In this document: positions 1 to 5,413 of the stretch, one piece after another
Layout of the letters: each line of letters opens with the position of its first letter
Position numbering within the stretch: position 1 is the stretch's first letter
Made by a program: the position numbers and the translations under genes
Notes under the pieces: model-generated
Databases searched by the model: none
What the model was told of the DNA's origin: nothing
The model's input: the letters and a program-made list of their open reading frames with translations, nothing else
Assembly (NCBI GenBank): GCA_034505795.1
Contig: JAPDQM010000184.1
Coordinates: 1-5,450, forward strand
Origin: Thermofontimicrobium_A sp034505795
Lineage (GTDB): Bacteria; Zhuqueibacterota; Zhuqueibacteria; Thermofontimicrobiales; Thermofontimicrobiaceae
Length of the DNA stretch: 5,450 nucleotides
Reading direction: 5' to 3'

Positions 1-93
1 GAGCGAGTGGAGAAATACAATCAACTCATGCGCATCGAAGAAGAGCTGGGTGACAATGCGGTTTATGCAGGCCGCAAGGCATTTGTACGATAA
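1..93 (+). CDS. eno: Enolase, C-terminal end (gene cut by the window edge)
   Basis: Frame 1 is open from the first base and ends at TAA (91-93), giving 30 residues. The segment RVEKYNQLMRIEEELG, followed by AVYAGRKAF, matches the conserved C-terminal helix of bacterial enolases (compare the 'RIAKYNQLxRIEExLG...Y.GR' ending in E. coli). Enolase is the cytoplasmic glycolytic enzyme that interconverts 2-phosphoglycerate and phosphoenolpyruvate. The catalytic and Mg2+-binding residues lie upstream of the window, so completeness cannot be judged. The C-terminus ends normally just after the GRK motif. No hairpin with a T-tract follows the stop codon, so where transcription ends is unclear; the next gene on this strand starts 442 bases later. 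Family identification rests on recognition of a short but very characteristic tail. Confidence 0.9.
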   Translation, partial: ERVEKYNQLMRIEEELGDNAVYAGRKAFVR

Positions 94-128
94 TTTGTTT
101 TATAGATACCTGAGGAATGCGGAGGGCA

Positions 129-224
129 GTCATTCCGAACCGCCAGTTGGCGGTGAGGAATCTCATAGCTTTTTTATGCACAGGATTGCTTCGTCTCCGC
201 CTGCGTGCGGATCCTGGCAATGAC
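129..224. repeat. Dispersed palindromic intergenic repeat, copy 1
   Basis: The element begins GTCATTCCGA and ends CAATGAC. GTCATT (129-134) and AATGAC (219-224) form an outer 6-bp pair. Inside is a 7-bp hairpin, ACCGCCA (139-145) with TGGCGGT (148-154). A second arm pairs CAGGAT (181-186) with ATCCTG (211-216) and encloses CCGC (197-200)/GCGG (207-210). The same GTCATTCCGA edge, GAGGAATCT word and CGCCA/TGGCG hairpin recur at 4559-4658, so this is a repeat family and not a unique terminator. It is non-coding. A short reverse-strand reading frame through it (220-26) shows no protein-like features. Confidence 0.75.
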
Positions 225-294
225 TCAAAATTTGATTGTTTTCAAATACCTGTTGGTTTCAATAAAAGGTTTCCGCCTTAATTCCAAAGGCTAT

Positions 295-332
295 CAACCC
301 TTGCGAAGGTTCAAAACCTTCGCAAGGGGTTG
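295..332. repeat. 17-bp inverted repeat upstream of the mgtE leader
   Basis: CCCTTGCGAAGGTT (298-311) and AACCTTCGCAAGGG (315-328) are perfect reverse complements separated by only three bases. CAA (295-297) and TTG (330-332) extend the stem past a bulged G at 329. No T-run follows on either strand, so it does not look like a standard intrinsic terminator. It lies about 200 bases after the eno stop and just before the mgtE leader. It may be a palindromic repeat, a processing site or an operator; the sequence alone does not decide. Confidence 0.7.
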
Positions 333-345
333 TTCATAAAAAATT

Positions 346-352
346 GAGAGGG
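346..352 (+). promoter_or_regulatory. Candidate ribosome binding site for the mgtE leader ORF
   Basis: GAGAGGG lies 7 bases before the ATG at 360. It is the main support for translation of the 39-codon ORF. A nearer ATG at 355 is followed immediately by an in-frame stop (ATG CAA TGA), so 360 is the only useful start. Confidence 0.45.
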
Positions 353-359
353 AAATGCA

Positions 360-479
360 ATGAACGAACATGATGGTGACAGTGATTCTTATCACCAAGG
401 ATTGATAATAGACCAATTGAAAAATGGATTGGAAGCGGTAATGAGCGTCGAAGGTGGTGATCGGCAAATGGGAAAATAG
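360..479 (+). CDS. Possible 39-residue leader peptide upstream of mgtE
   Basis: ATG at 360 opens 39 codons ending at TAG (477-479), 56 bases before the mgtE start. The start has a plausible Shine-Dalgarno (GAGAGGG, 346-352). The product is hydrophilic and not recognised. It has no signal peptide or membrane segment, and its N-terminus is acidic and polar (MNEHDGDSDSYH, with E3, D5, D7 and D9). Its last 12 codons run through the left arm of the leader hairpin (445-462), and its stop codon lies in that hairpin's loop. Its translation would therefore affect folding around the mgtE ribosome site. It resembles in principle the short ORFs in enterobacterial Mg2+ transporter leaders (mgtL, corL), but there is no sequence similarity to claim. 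It could equally be a chance ORF in a structured leader. Confidence 0.35.
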   Translation: MNEHDGDSDSYHQGLIIDQLKNGLEAVMSVEGGDRQMGK

Positions 480-534
480 CTTGATGATCTTCACCTTCGT
501 CGCTTGAATACCAAAAATCCGAACGGAGGTGAAG
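445..534 (+). promoter_or_regulatory. Putative two-state mgtE leader: competing hairpins controlling the ribosome site
   Basis: Three segments compete for pairing. Segment A (445-462) pairs with segment B (486-503) over 18 positions: 15 Watson-Crick, one G-U and two T-T mismatches, with a 23-base loop. Part of B (489-500, CTTCACCTTCGT) also pairs without interruption with C (523-534, ACGGAGGTGAAG) in 11 Watson-Crick pairs plus one G-U, with a 22-base loop. C contains the mgtE Shine-Dalgarno, so B-C pairing would hide it and A-B pairing would expose it. A and C share the word CG(A/G)AGGTG, which is why B can pair with either. The leader ORF passes through A and stops in the A-B loop. No resemblance to the M-box Mg2+ riboswitch was recognised. 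Function is inferred; the pairing was read base by base. Confidence 0.5.
525..532 (+). promoter_or_regulatory. Strong ribosome binding site of mgtE
   Basis: GGAGGTGA stands 3 bases before the ATG at 536, with the GGAGG core 6 bases from the start. It is nearly a full match to the anti-Shine-Dalgarno and fixes the mgtE start. It is also the segment that can be masked by pairing with 489-500. Its strength contrasts with the weak sites before the MutS-like and HAD genes. Confidence 0.85.
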
Positions 535-535
535 C

Positions 536-1915
536 ATGAAGAATGTTATTCTGGTGCCTGAATTGCGGGAATTGATTCAACAAAAAGACACAGATACGTT
601 GCGGGATTTTTGTGAATCCAGCCACCCCGCTGAAGTGGCGGATTGCATTTCAGCATTGGAGCCAGAGGAAATCTGGCAGATTCTTTTATACGTTAAACCA
701 GAAATTCGAGCTGAAATCTTTAGCCATTTTGCAGAAGAGGATCAGCTTGAGATAACCGAAAAGCTCGATCGCAATGAGCTATCCAAACTGATGACGGACA
801 TGTCGCACGATGACCGTGTTGACCTGTTCAAAAAATTACCCGAAGAGACGCAAAAGTCGCTCTTGCCCGCATTGGCGCAGGCAGAGCGAGAGGATATTCG
901 AAGATTAGCGGCTTACGCCGAAGGCACCGCAGGTTCGGTAATGACCTCGGAATATGCCACGCTCAGACCTGACCAGACCGTGGCCGAAGCCATCGAAACC
1001 CTTCGACTGCAAGCACCCAATAAAGAGACCATTTATTATGCCTATATTGTCGATGACCAGCGGAGGCTAAAAGGTTTTGTTTCTCTAAAAGATTTGATCA
1101 TTGCCAAGCCGACCGAATATATTCACAAAATCATGCATCGGGATGTGATCTCCGTAAATGCAATGGATGATCAGGAAGAGGCAGCAAGGAAAATCCAGAA
1201 ATACGATTTGATTGCTATTCCAGTAGTGAATGGCGACAATGTGCTAGTCGGGATCATCACCCATGACGATGCGCTGGACATTATCACCCAGGAGCACACC
1301 GAAGATATGGAGAAGATCATGGCTATTGCGGGTTCGCACGAGGCAGGCGTTTATCTTCGGACGCCGTCCTGGGTTCATTTTAAAAATCGAGCCTACTGGA
1401 TTGTCGGACTGGCAGCGCTGGGATTGGTCTCGGGAATTATCATTCATAGTTTTGAATCGACCTTGATGAACCTGCTGATTCTGGCGCTGTACATGCCTAT
1501 GGTCGCTGACACGGGTGGTAATACAGGCAGCCAATCGGCCACGGTGGTAGTGAGAGCGCTGGCCTTGAAAGAAATTTCACCCAAAGATTTTCTGAAGGTC
1601 ATTTTCAAAGAGTTCAAGATTTCGATCCTGCTGGCAATGGTGCTGGGATTGCTCTCTTGGGCAAAAGTGATGTTTCTCTCCCAGGGATCCCAAATTCCAT
1701 CAGGATTCAATTTGGCTGGCATCGGCTTTGCGATTGCCATTGCCCTGAGCCTGCAGGTGATTACCGCCACGCTCATCGGCGCTATGCTGCCGCTGATCGC
1801 CGCCAAACTGAAATTCGACCCTGCCGTGGTCGCCAGTCCTGCTTTGACGACGATTGTGGATATTACGGGGCTGGTCATTTATTTCACAACGGCAAAGCTG
1901 ATTCTGGGAATTTAA
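536..1915 (+). CDS. mgtE: MgtE magnesium transporter/channel
   Basis: The 459-residue product has the normal MgtE length and domain order. Residues about 1-130 are the soluble helical N domain (HPAEVADCISAL near 30-41). Residues about 135-250 are two CBS domains, starting SVMTSEYATLRPDQTV and IMHRDVISVNAMDD, the second ending GIITHDDALDII. A linker helix follows (about 251-275), then five predicted membrane segments from about 287 to 457. The signature PMVADTGGNTGSQSATV (321-337) matches the conserved pore region. D442 in TTIVDITG probably corresponds to the pore Mg2+-binding aspartate of Thermus MgtE. In studied homologues the N and CBS domains bind Mg2+ and close the inner-membrane pore when Mg2+ is plentiful. 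The start is set by GGAGGTGA. The long structured leader suggests added translational control. The MutS-like gene follows after 23 bases. Confidence 0.97.
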   Translation: MKNVILVPELRELIQQKDTDTLRDFCESSHPAEVADCISALEPEEIWQILLYVKPEIRAEIFSHFAEEDQLEITEKLDRNELSKLMTDMSHDDRVDLFKKLPEETQKSLLPALAQAEREDIRRLAAYAEGTAGSVMTSEYATLRPDQTVAEAIETLRLQAPNKETIYYAYIVDDQRRLKGFVSLKDLIIAKPTEYIHKIMHRDVISVNAMDDQEEAARKIQKYDLIAIPVVNGDNVLVGIITHDDALDIITQEHTEDMEKIMAIAGSHEAGVYLRTPSWVHFKNRAYWIVGLAALGLVSGIIIHSFESTLMNLLILALYMPMVADTGGNTGSQSATVVVRALALKEISPKDFLKVIFKEFKISILLAMVLGLLSWAKVMFLSQGSQIPSGFNLAGIGFAIAIALSLQVITATLIGAMLPLIAAKLKFDPAVVASPALTTIVDITGLVIYFTTAKLILGI

Positions 1916-1938
1916 GCAGAAATATTGAGCATAATAAA

Positions 1939-3279
1939 ATGCAAATCGATGACCGCAGTCTCTATGAACTGGAAATTTTTGCTGATCGAAAATCAAGCGC
2001 CTGTCTCTTTGAACTATTCGTGCCCACGCAGAGTCAGGGTGGGCAGGAAAAGTTATCGGTGATGCTTCGTTCCCCAAAACAAAGCTATGACGAAATTATC
2101 GCCCTGCAAGACACCCTAAAATTTCTTATCGCTAATCTTGACTTTTGGAAAATCTCAGTTGATGATCGCCTCCTCGGCAACATCGAAAAATATTGGCGCT
2201 CCAGCATCATCCCCTGCCAGTCGACCAATCGACTTTGGCTGTGGATCGAAAAATATCGCTACCGAGAAATATTCTTCCAATTGGAAAAAGGGGTTCATGA
2301 CGTTCGAACTTTGTTGATGGAGCTAAAGCGTATTATCGTTAGCGCCAGTGACCAGAATCTGCCCGATTATTTGCGCTCTAAAATTCTTGCTGTGAAAAGC
2401 TTTCTGGCTGATAAAAACATCGAATTTCTGTTAGATCATGAAAAACCCGCTTCGCATGAGATCTTTCGATTGGATTATTTGCTGCGGGTCGTTTTTAAGA
2501 ATCAACTCAGGCAGGCAGTGGATCTGCTTTATCAGCTCGATGCGTTGATTTCGATAGCGCAGACCATCGAAAAATTTCACTGGCAGTTCCCTGATGTAAA
2601 GGAATCTGCTTCACCGCTGCTCAATTTGGTGGAGTTGTATCATCCGTTATTGGATCATCCCCAGCCTGTGAGCATTGCCTTTGAATCAGGCAAGAATATG
2701 CTGTTTCTCACAGGACCCAACATGTCGGGCAAGACCACGTTTATCAAATCGATGGGAATTGCCGTTTATCTGGCGCATCTGGGATTGGCCGTGCCTGCCT
2801 CTCAAATGACGCTCTCCCCGTTCGATTTTCTGATCACTAATATTAAGACCGAAGATGATATCCGATTGGGCTACAGCTATTTTTTCAGCGAGGTCAAACG
2901 AGTCAAATCGATTGCCGAATTGGTTCGCACCAATCAAAAAGGATTGATCATTTCCGACGAGCTATTCAAGGGTACTAATATCCACGATGCGTATGAAGCG
3001 TCAAAATGGGTCATTCAAGGCTTCTCCCGCTGGTCAAATAGCATTTTTATTTTGTCATCACATCTGGCCGAATTGCAATCGGAGATCGAACCCATCGAAA
3101 ATATGGTCTGCAAATATTTTGAAGTGAATATGAGGGACGGCATTCCTGAATATAGCTACAGGCTGAAGGACGGTGTTTCGACGCAGCGGTTGGGGTTGTT
3201 CTTGTTGTGGCAGGAAGGGATTATGGAACTGTTGGGGCAAGGAACTACCACGGGAATTAAAAATAGCCACCATGAGTAA
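1939..3279 (+). CDS. Short MutS-family ATPase (core/lever plus ATPase domain only)
   Basis: The 446-residue product has a MutS-type ABC ATPase domain: Walker A GPNMSGKTT (259-267), Walker B LIISDELFKGTN (337-348; D340, E341) and the switch histidine in ILSSHLAEL (H374). The N-terminus (DDRSLYELEIF...LFELFVPTQSQGGQEKL) resembles the start of the MutS core domain III, followed by about 180 residues of helical lever. Mismatch-recognition domain I and connector domain II are absent, as is a C-terminal Smr nuclease domain. Canonical MutS is about 850 residues, so this is a divergent homologue, probably a DNA-binding ATPase and not the mismatch sensor. The reading frame is open back to 1657 inside mgtE, but the ATG at 1939 is preferred: it lies after the mgtE stop and family homology begins there. 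Its ribosome site is weak (A-rich AATAAAATG context). The 23-base gap suggests co-transcription with mgtE. Confidence 0.9.
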   Translation: MQIDDRSLYELEIFADRKSSACLFELFVPTQSQGGQEKLSVMLRSPKQSYDEIIALQDTLKFLIANLDFWKISVDDRLLGNIEKYWRSSIIPCQSTNRLWLWIEKYRYREIFFQLEKGVHDVRTLLMELKRIIVSASDQNLPDYLRSKILAVKSFLADKNIEFLLDHEKPASHEIFRLDYLLRVVFKNQLRQAVDLLYQLDALISIAQTIEKFHWQFPDVKESASPLLNLVELYHPLLDHPQPVSIAFESGKNMLFLTGPNMSGKTTFIKSMGIAVYLAHLGLAVPASQMTLSPFDFLITNIKTEDDIRLGYSYFFSEVKRVKSIAELVRTNQKGLIISDELFKGTNIHDAYEASKWVIQGFSRWSNSIFILSSHLAELQSEIEPIENMVCKYFEVNMRDGIPEYSYRLKDGVSTQRLGLFLLWQEGIMELLGQGTTTGIKNSHHE

Positions 3280-3287
3280 TGGAATGA

Positions 3288-3329
3288 TGGAGTGTTGAAA
3301 TAATCATTACCCCAGAAATCAACACTCCA
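3288..3329. repeat. 11-bp inverted repeat between convergent genes
   Basis: TGGAGTGTTGA (3288-3298) and TCAACACTCCA (3319-3329) are perfect reverse complements around a 20-base loop. They begin 8 bases after the MutS-like stop codon. The position between convergent genes would suit a bidirectional terminator, but there is no T-tract and the loop is long, so the call is kept as an inverted repeat. The right arm is also the first unit of the tandem repeat beside it. Confidence 0.6.
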
Positions 3330-3353
3330 ATACTCCAGCACTCCAGTTATCCA
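3322..3353. repeat. Degenerate 8-bp tandem repeat, four units
   Basis: The four consecutive units are ACACTCCA, ATACTCCA, GCACTCCA and GTTATCCA. The first three share ACTCCA exactly and the fourth is degenerate. The rest of the convergent gap (3354-3441) shows only a 10-bp palindrome, GCAAGCTTGC (3382-3391), and no gene. Confidence 0.65.
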
Positions 3354-3441
3354 GCTTCCGTTGTCAGGAATCAGTATCTTCGCAAGCTTGCTTTATTAGC
3401 ATTATCGTCACCAAGCCTAACGGTTCGTGGCGGTCACTTTT

Positions 3442-4392
3442 TCAACCTTCCACATATCCAAATTTTTGCTGAGCAATCTTCATAATTTCTGGCAAATTCG
3501 TAAAAGCCGTTGTCCCACCTGGCTGCGTGGTATTGATCGCTCCCATCAAATTCCCAAAAATCTGACATTCTTTCACCGTTTTGCCCTGAATGAATTTGGC
3601 GATAAATCCCGCATTAAAACTATCGCCAGCGCCAATGGCGTCGACGACATTTTTATTCAAAAACGGTTCTGCTTCAAAGATGGAATCGCCCTGGCGGGAG
3701 ATCGAGCCTTTCTCTCCCCGTTTGACGACGATAATATGGCCCAACCGAGCCAGTTTTTCCAGCGCAGCCGCAAGCGTTTTTTCCCCCGTCAAATTCAATG
3801 CTTCGACCTCATTGGGCAGAAACACATCAACATACGGCAGCACATTGGCCAGGTCGAGGTCCCACTTCTCAGCAGGGTCCCATTGGGCATCGAACGAAGT
3901 GGTCAGCCCCAATTGTTTTGCCTGTTGAAAAAGCTTCCCGACATCAGGTTTAATTTTGGGCTGGAGAAAATAGGAAGAAAAATGAAGATGCCGTGCCTGT
4001 TTCAATTGATCAACTGCAATATCAGCAAATGAGAGATGTTCCATGGCCCCTGGATGGGTGACCATAGCTCGATCGTTCCCAAAATTGAGCACGATGGTCG
4101 CTCCCGTGGCTAACGAAGGGTCCTGAATGATCATTGAGGTATCCACTTGTTTTGCCTTCAGGTTGGATAGCACCAGATCGCCAAAGGCATCCCTGCCAAT
4201 CTTGCCCAGAAAGGCCACCTTGGCGCCCAAACTGCTCAAATTACTGGCAAATATCGCTGACGAACTGCCCAGGGTCAGCGTCATCTGCTGGGCGATTTTC
4301 TCCTTGCCCATCTCAGGAAACGATTCGATCTGATTGAGAATTAAGTCGACATTCAGCTCGCCGACAACGATCACGTCAAATTTTTTGTTCAT
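3442..4392 (-). CDS. PfkB-family carbohydrate kinase (ribokinase-like)
   Basis: The 316-residue product has the PfkB/ribokinase fold. VVGELNVDLIL (9-19) is the N-terminal strand with the sugar-contacting aspartate region. LGSSSAIFASNLSSLGAKV (41-59) is the degenerate first PfkB signature, with serines where GG and Asn are common. PNEVEAL (193-199) comes before the ATP site. DAIGAGDSFNAGF (251-263) is the second signature, with D257 as the expected catalytic base and GAGD as the anion hole. Such enzymes phosphorylate ribose, fructose, 2-keto-3-deoxygluconate, nucleosides or similar substrates in the cytoplasm, using ATP; the substrate cannot be assigned. The frame is open to 4563, but residues before M at 4392 derive from the palindromic repeat and look unlike the family, so 4392 is chosen. 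Upstream is AGGGCGAG at a rather long spacing. An ATG at 4403 opens a five-codon frame (MKKS, stop) overlapping the start. Confidence 0.93.
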   Translation of the reverse strand: MNKKFDVIVVGELNVDLILNQIESFPEMGKEKIAQQMTLTLGSSSAIFASNLSSLGAKVAFLGKIGRDAFGDLVLSNLKAKQVDTSMIIQDPSLATGATIVLNFGNDRAMVTHPGAMEHLSFADIAVDQLKQARHLHFSSYFLQPKIKPDVGKLFQQAKQLGLTTSFDAQWDPAEKWDLDLANVLPYVDVFLPNEVEALNLTGEKTLAAALEKLARLGHIIVVKRGEKGSISRQGDSIFEAEPFLNKNVVDAIGAGDSFNAGFIAKFIQGKTVKECQIFGNLMGAINTTQPGGTTAFTNLPEIMKIAQQKFGYVEG

Positions 4393-4457
4393 GACTTTTT
4401 CATCTCGCCCTAAATTATTTAGTATCTGTCCAAGAATATATCTCAGTGCCATTTCGA

Positions 4458-4514
4458 CCCGCCAACTGGCGGGGAAAAATCTGTAGACCCAATATTTTCG
4501 TGAAAATTCAGATT
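4458..4514. repeat. Dispersed palindromic intergenic repeat, copy 2 (degenerate)
   Basis: CCCGCCA (4458-4464) and TGGCGGG (4467-4473) form the same 7-bp hairpin seen in copies 1 and 3. AATCTG (4478-4483) pairs with CAGATT (4509-4514) and encloses a second small hairpin, ATTTTC/GAAAAT (4494-4499/4502-4507). The outer GTCATTCCGA edge is decayed (CATTTCGA at 4450-4457). It lies just upstream of the PfkB gene start. Confidence 0.6.
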
Positions 4515-4558
4515 CCTTGCTTCCAGTGTGTGAAAACGCTAAATGTATTTTTCTGGAT

Positions 4559-4658
4559 GTCATTCCGAGCGAAGCGAGGAATCTGGTTTAGGCACGAAGT
4601 TTTCGGGATATATAGATTCCTCACTCCTCCGCCAACTGGCGGATCTGTTCGGAATGAC
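4559..4658. repeat. Dispersed palindromic intergenic repeat, copy 3 (best preserved)
   Basis: The outer stem pairs GTCATTCCGA (4559-4568) with TCGGAATGAC (4649-4658), 10 perfect pairs. Inside, GAGGAATCT (4576-4584) pairs with AGATTCCTC (4614-4622), and TCCGCCA (4628-4634) pairs with TGGCGGA (4637-4643). This gives a closed element of 100 bases with two internal arms. With copy 2 it fills most of the 307-base gap between the HAD and PfkB genes (4393-4699), in which no gene is seen. Such elements are short, non-autonomous and usually present in many genomic copies. Confidence 0.8.
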
Positions 4659-4699
4659 TTTCATTTTCAGAAGATGATGGTTTTCAGACCAGACTTTAT

Positions 4700-5413
4700 T
4701 TAATCAGTCCCCTCTTCATCTTTATGCTCTATGCGCCATGCGCCTTGCTCTATGCCCCATGCCTTAAGAATATCCAATGCCTCCAGAATCGAATCAATCA
4801 CCCGATCCGCTTGCTGTAAATATCTTTCCTCGGCATAACGATTTCGGACCGCAAAGCAAATCACTCCCGCCGCCTTGGCGCTCTCCACTCCCGCACGGGA
4901 ATCTTCAAAAGCCAGGCAAGAGGCGGCTGGCAATTGCAATTGTTCTACCACCTGAAGGTAAATATCGGGCGCTGGCTTCTTGTGGATCACATCGTCCCCT
5001 GTGACAACGGCATGAAAAACCGAACGGTAATTTTGTACCAGGCGATTCATGATCGTATCCACCTGCTGGCGATCCGAAGAGGAGGCCACGGCTAATTTAA
5101 TTTTTCTCTGTTGACAGAAATCGATCAATTCCAGCACTCCTGGTAGTGGCGACAATTGCTGTTGGGCGATCATTTGTAAATAAATCTCATTTCGCCGACG
5201 AATGGCCGAAGCAATGTCGAATTCTTTATCGATAAAAAATTTTTTCTTAATATCGGCCATGTTATCCTGAACCGAATAACCGACCAAGCCATCCAAAAAT
5301 TCTGTGCTGACCTGAAGGTGATAATCATTCAGAAATCGTCGAAATGCTTCCAGTTGGATCGGCTCGGTGTCAACAATGACGCCATCCATGTCTAAGATGC
5401 AGGCTTTGATCAT
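4700..5413 (-). CDS. HAD-superfamily hydrolase, beta-phosphoglucomutase-like
   Basis: The 237-residue product carries all four HAD motifs. Motif I is DMDGVIVDTEP (8-18; nucleophile D8, acid/base D10), motif II is ASSSD (110-114; S111), motif III is KKPAPDIY (145-152; K146) and motif IV is FEDSRAGVESAKAAG (169-183; E170, D171). A helical cap between motifs I and II (about 16-90) places it in subfamily I with beta-phosphoglucomutases and sugar-phosphate phosphatases. It is a cytoplasmic Mg2+-dependent enzyme of unknown substrate. The start at 5413 puts motif I at residue 8, as usual; the upstream ribosome site is weak (AGAATAAAATG). The last 20 or so residues (AWGIEQGAWRIEHKDEEGTD) are encoded by a tandem repeat and are probably not part of the fold. 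It points the same way as the PfkB gene 307 bases downstream. Confidence 0.92.
   Translation of the reverse strand: MIKACILDMDGVIVDTEPIQLEAFRRFLNDYHLQVSTEFLDGLVGYSVQDNMADIKKKFFIDKEFDIASAIRRRNEIYLQMIAQQQLSPLPGVLELIDFCQQRKIKLAVASSSDRQQVDTIMNRLVQNYRSVFHAVVTGDDVIHKKPAPDIYLQVVEQLQLPAASCLAFEDSRAGVESAKAAGVICFAVRNRYAEERYLQQADRVIDSILEALDILKAWGIEQGAWRIEHKDEEGTD
4725..4765. repeat. Two-copy 21-bp direct repeat inside the 3' end of the HAD gene
   Basis: TGCTCTATGCGCCATGC (4725-4741) recurs as TGCTCTATGCCCCATGC (4746-4762), with one mismatch in 17 and a 21-base offset. A 21-base period keeps the reading frame, so the HAD protein gains a related heptad pair (AWGIEQG / AWRIEHK) at its C-terminus. Internally the unit is itself built from TATGC/CATGC words, like low-complexity intergenic repeats. 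Confidence 0.7.

Noticed and set aside
376..409. Sigma-70-like promoter GTGACA ... GATAAT
   Set aside because: The spacing is 22 bases, too long for a standard promoter, and it lies inside the candidate leader ORF.
333..535. M-box (ykoK) magnesium riboswitch upstream of mgtE
   Set aside because: The conserved M-box core sequences were looked for and not recognised. A covariance search with the Rfam M-box model would settle it.
294..537. Reverse-strand ORFs of 66 and 67 codons in the mgtE leader
   Set aside because: They overlap the inverted repeat and the leader hairpin, have no recognisable domain, and compete with a better explanation on the plus strand.
1657..1938. N-terminal extension of the MutS-like frame back into mgtE
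   Set aside because: It overlaps mgtE by about 260 bases in another frame, encodes a low-complexity Arg/Cys-rich stretch, and family homology begins only at the ATG at 1939.
3382..3391. GCAAGCTTGC palindrome as a terminator of the convergent genes
   Set aside because: It has no loop and no following T-tract on either strand; a 10-base palindrome alone is weak evidence.
3427..4032. 201-codon plus-strand ORF
   Set aside because: It is antisense to the PfkB gene, which has clear family motifs; the plus-strand product has none.
4393..4563. 57-residue N-terminal extension of the PfkB kinase (start at 4563)
   Set aside because: The extra sequence is translated from the palindromic repeat, does not resemble the family, and the standard PfkB N-terminus starts at the ATG at 4392.
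4446..4703. 85-codon plus-strand ORF across the repeats
   Set aside because: It reads through repeat copies 2 and 3; the SFRAKRGIW-type peptide is a common false translation of GTCATTCCGAGCGAAGCGAGG repeats.
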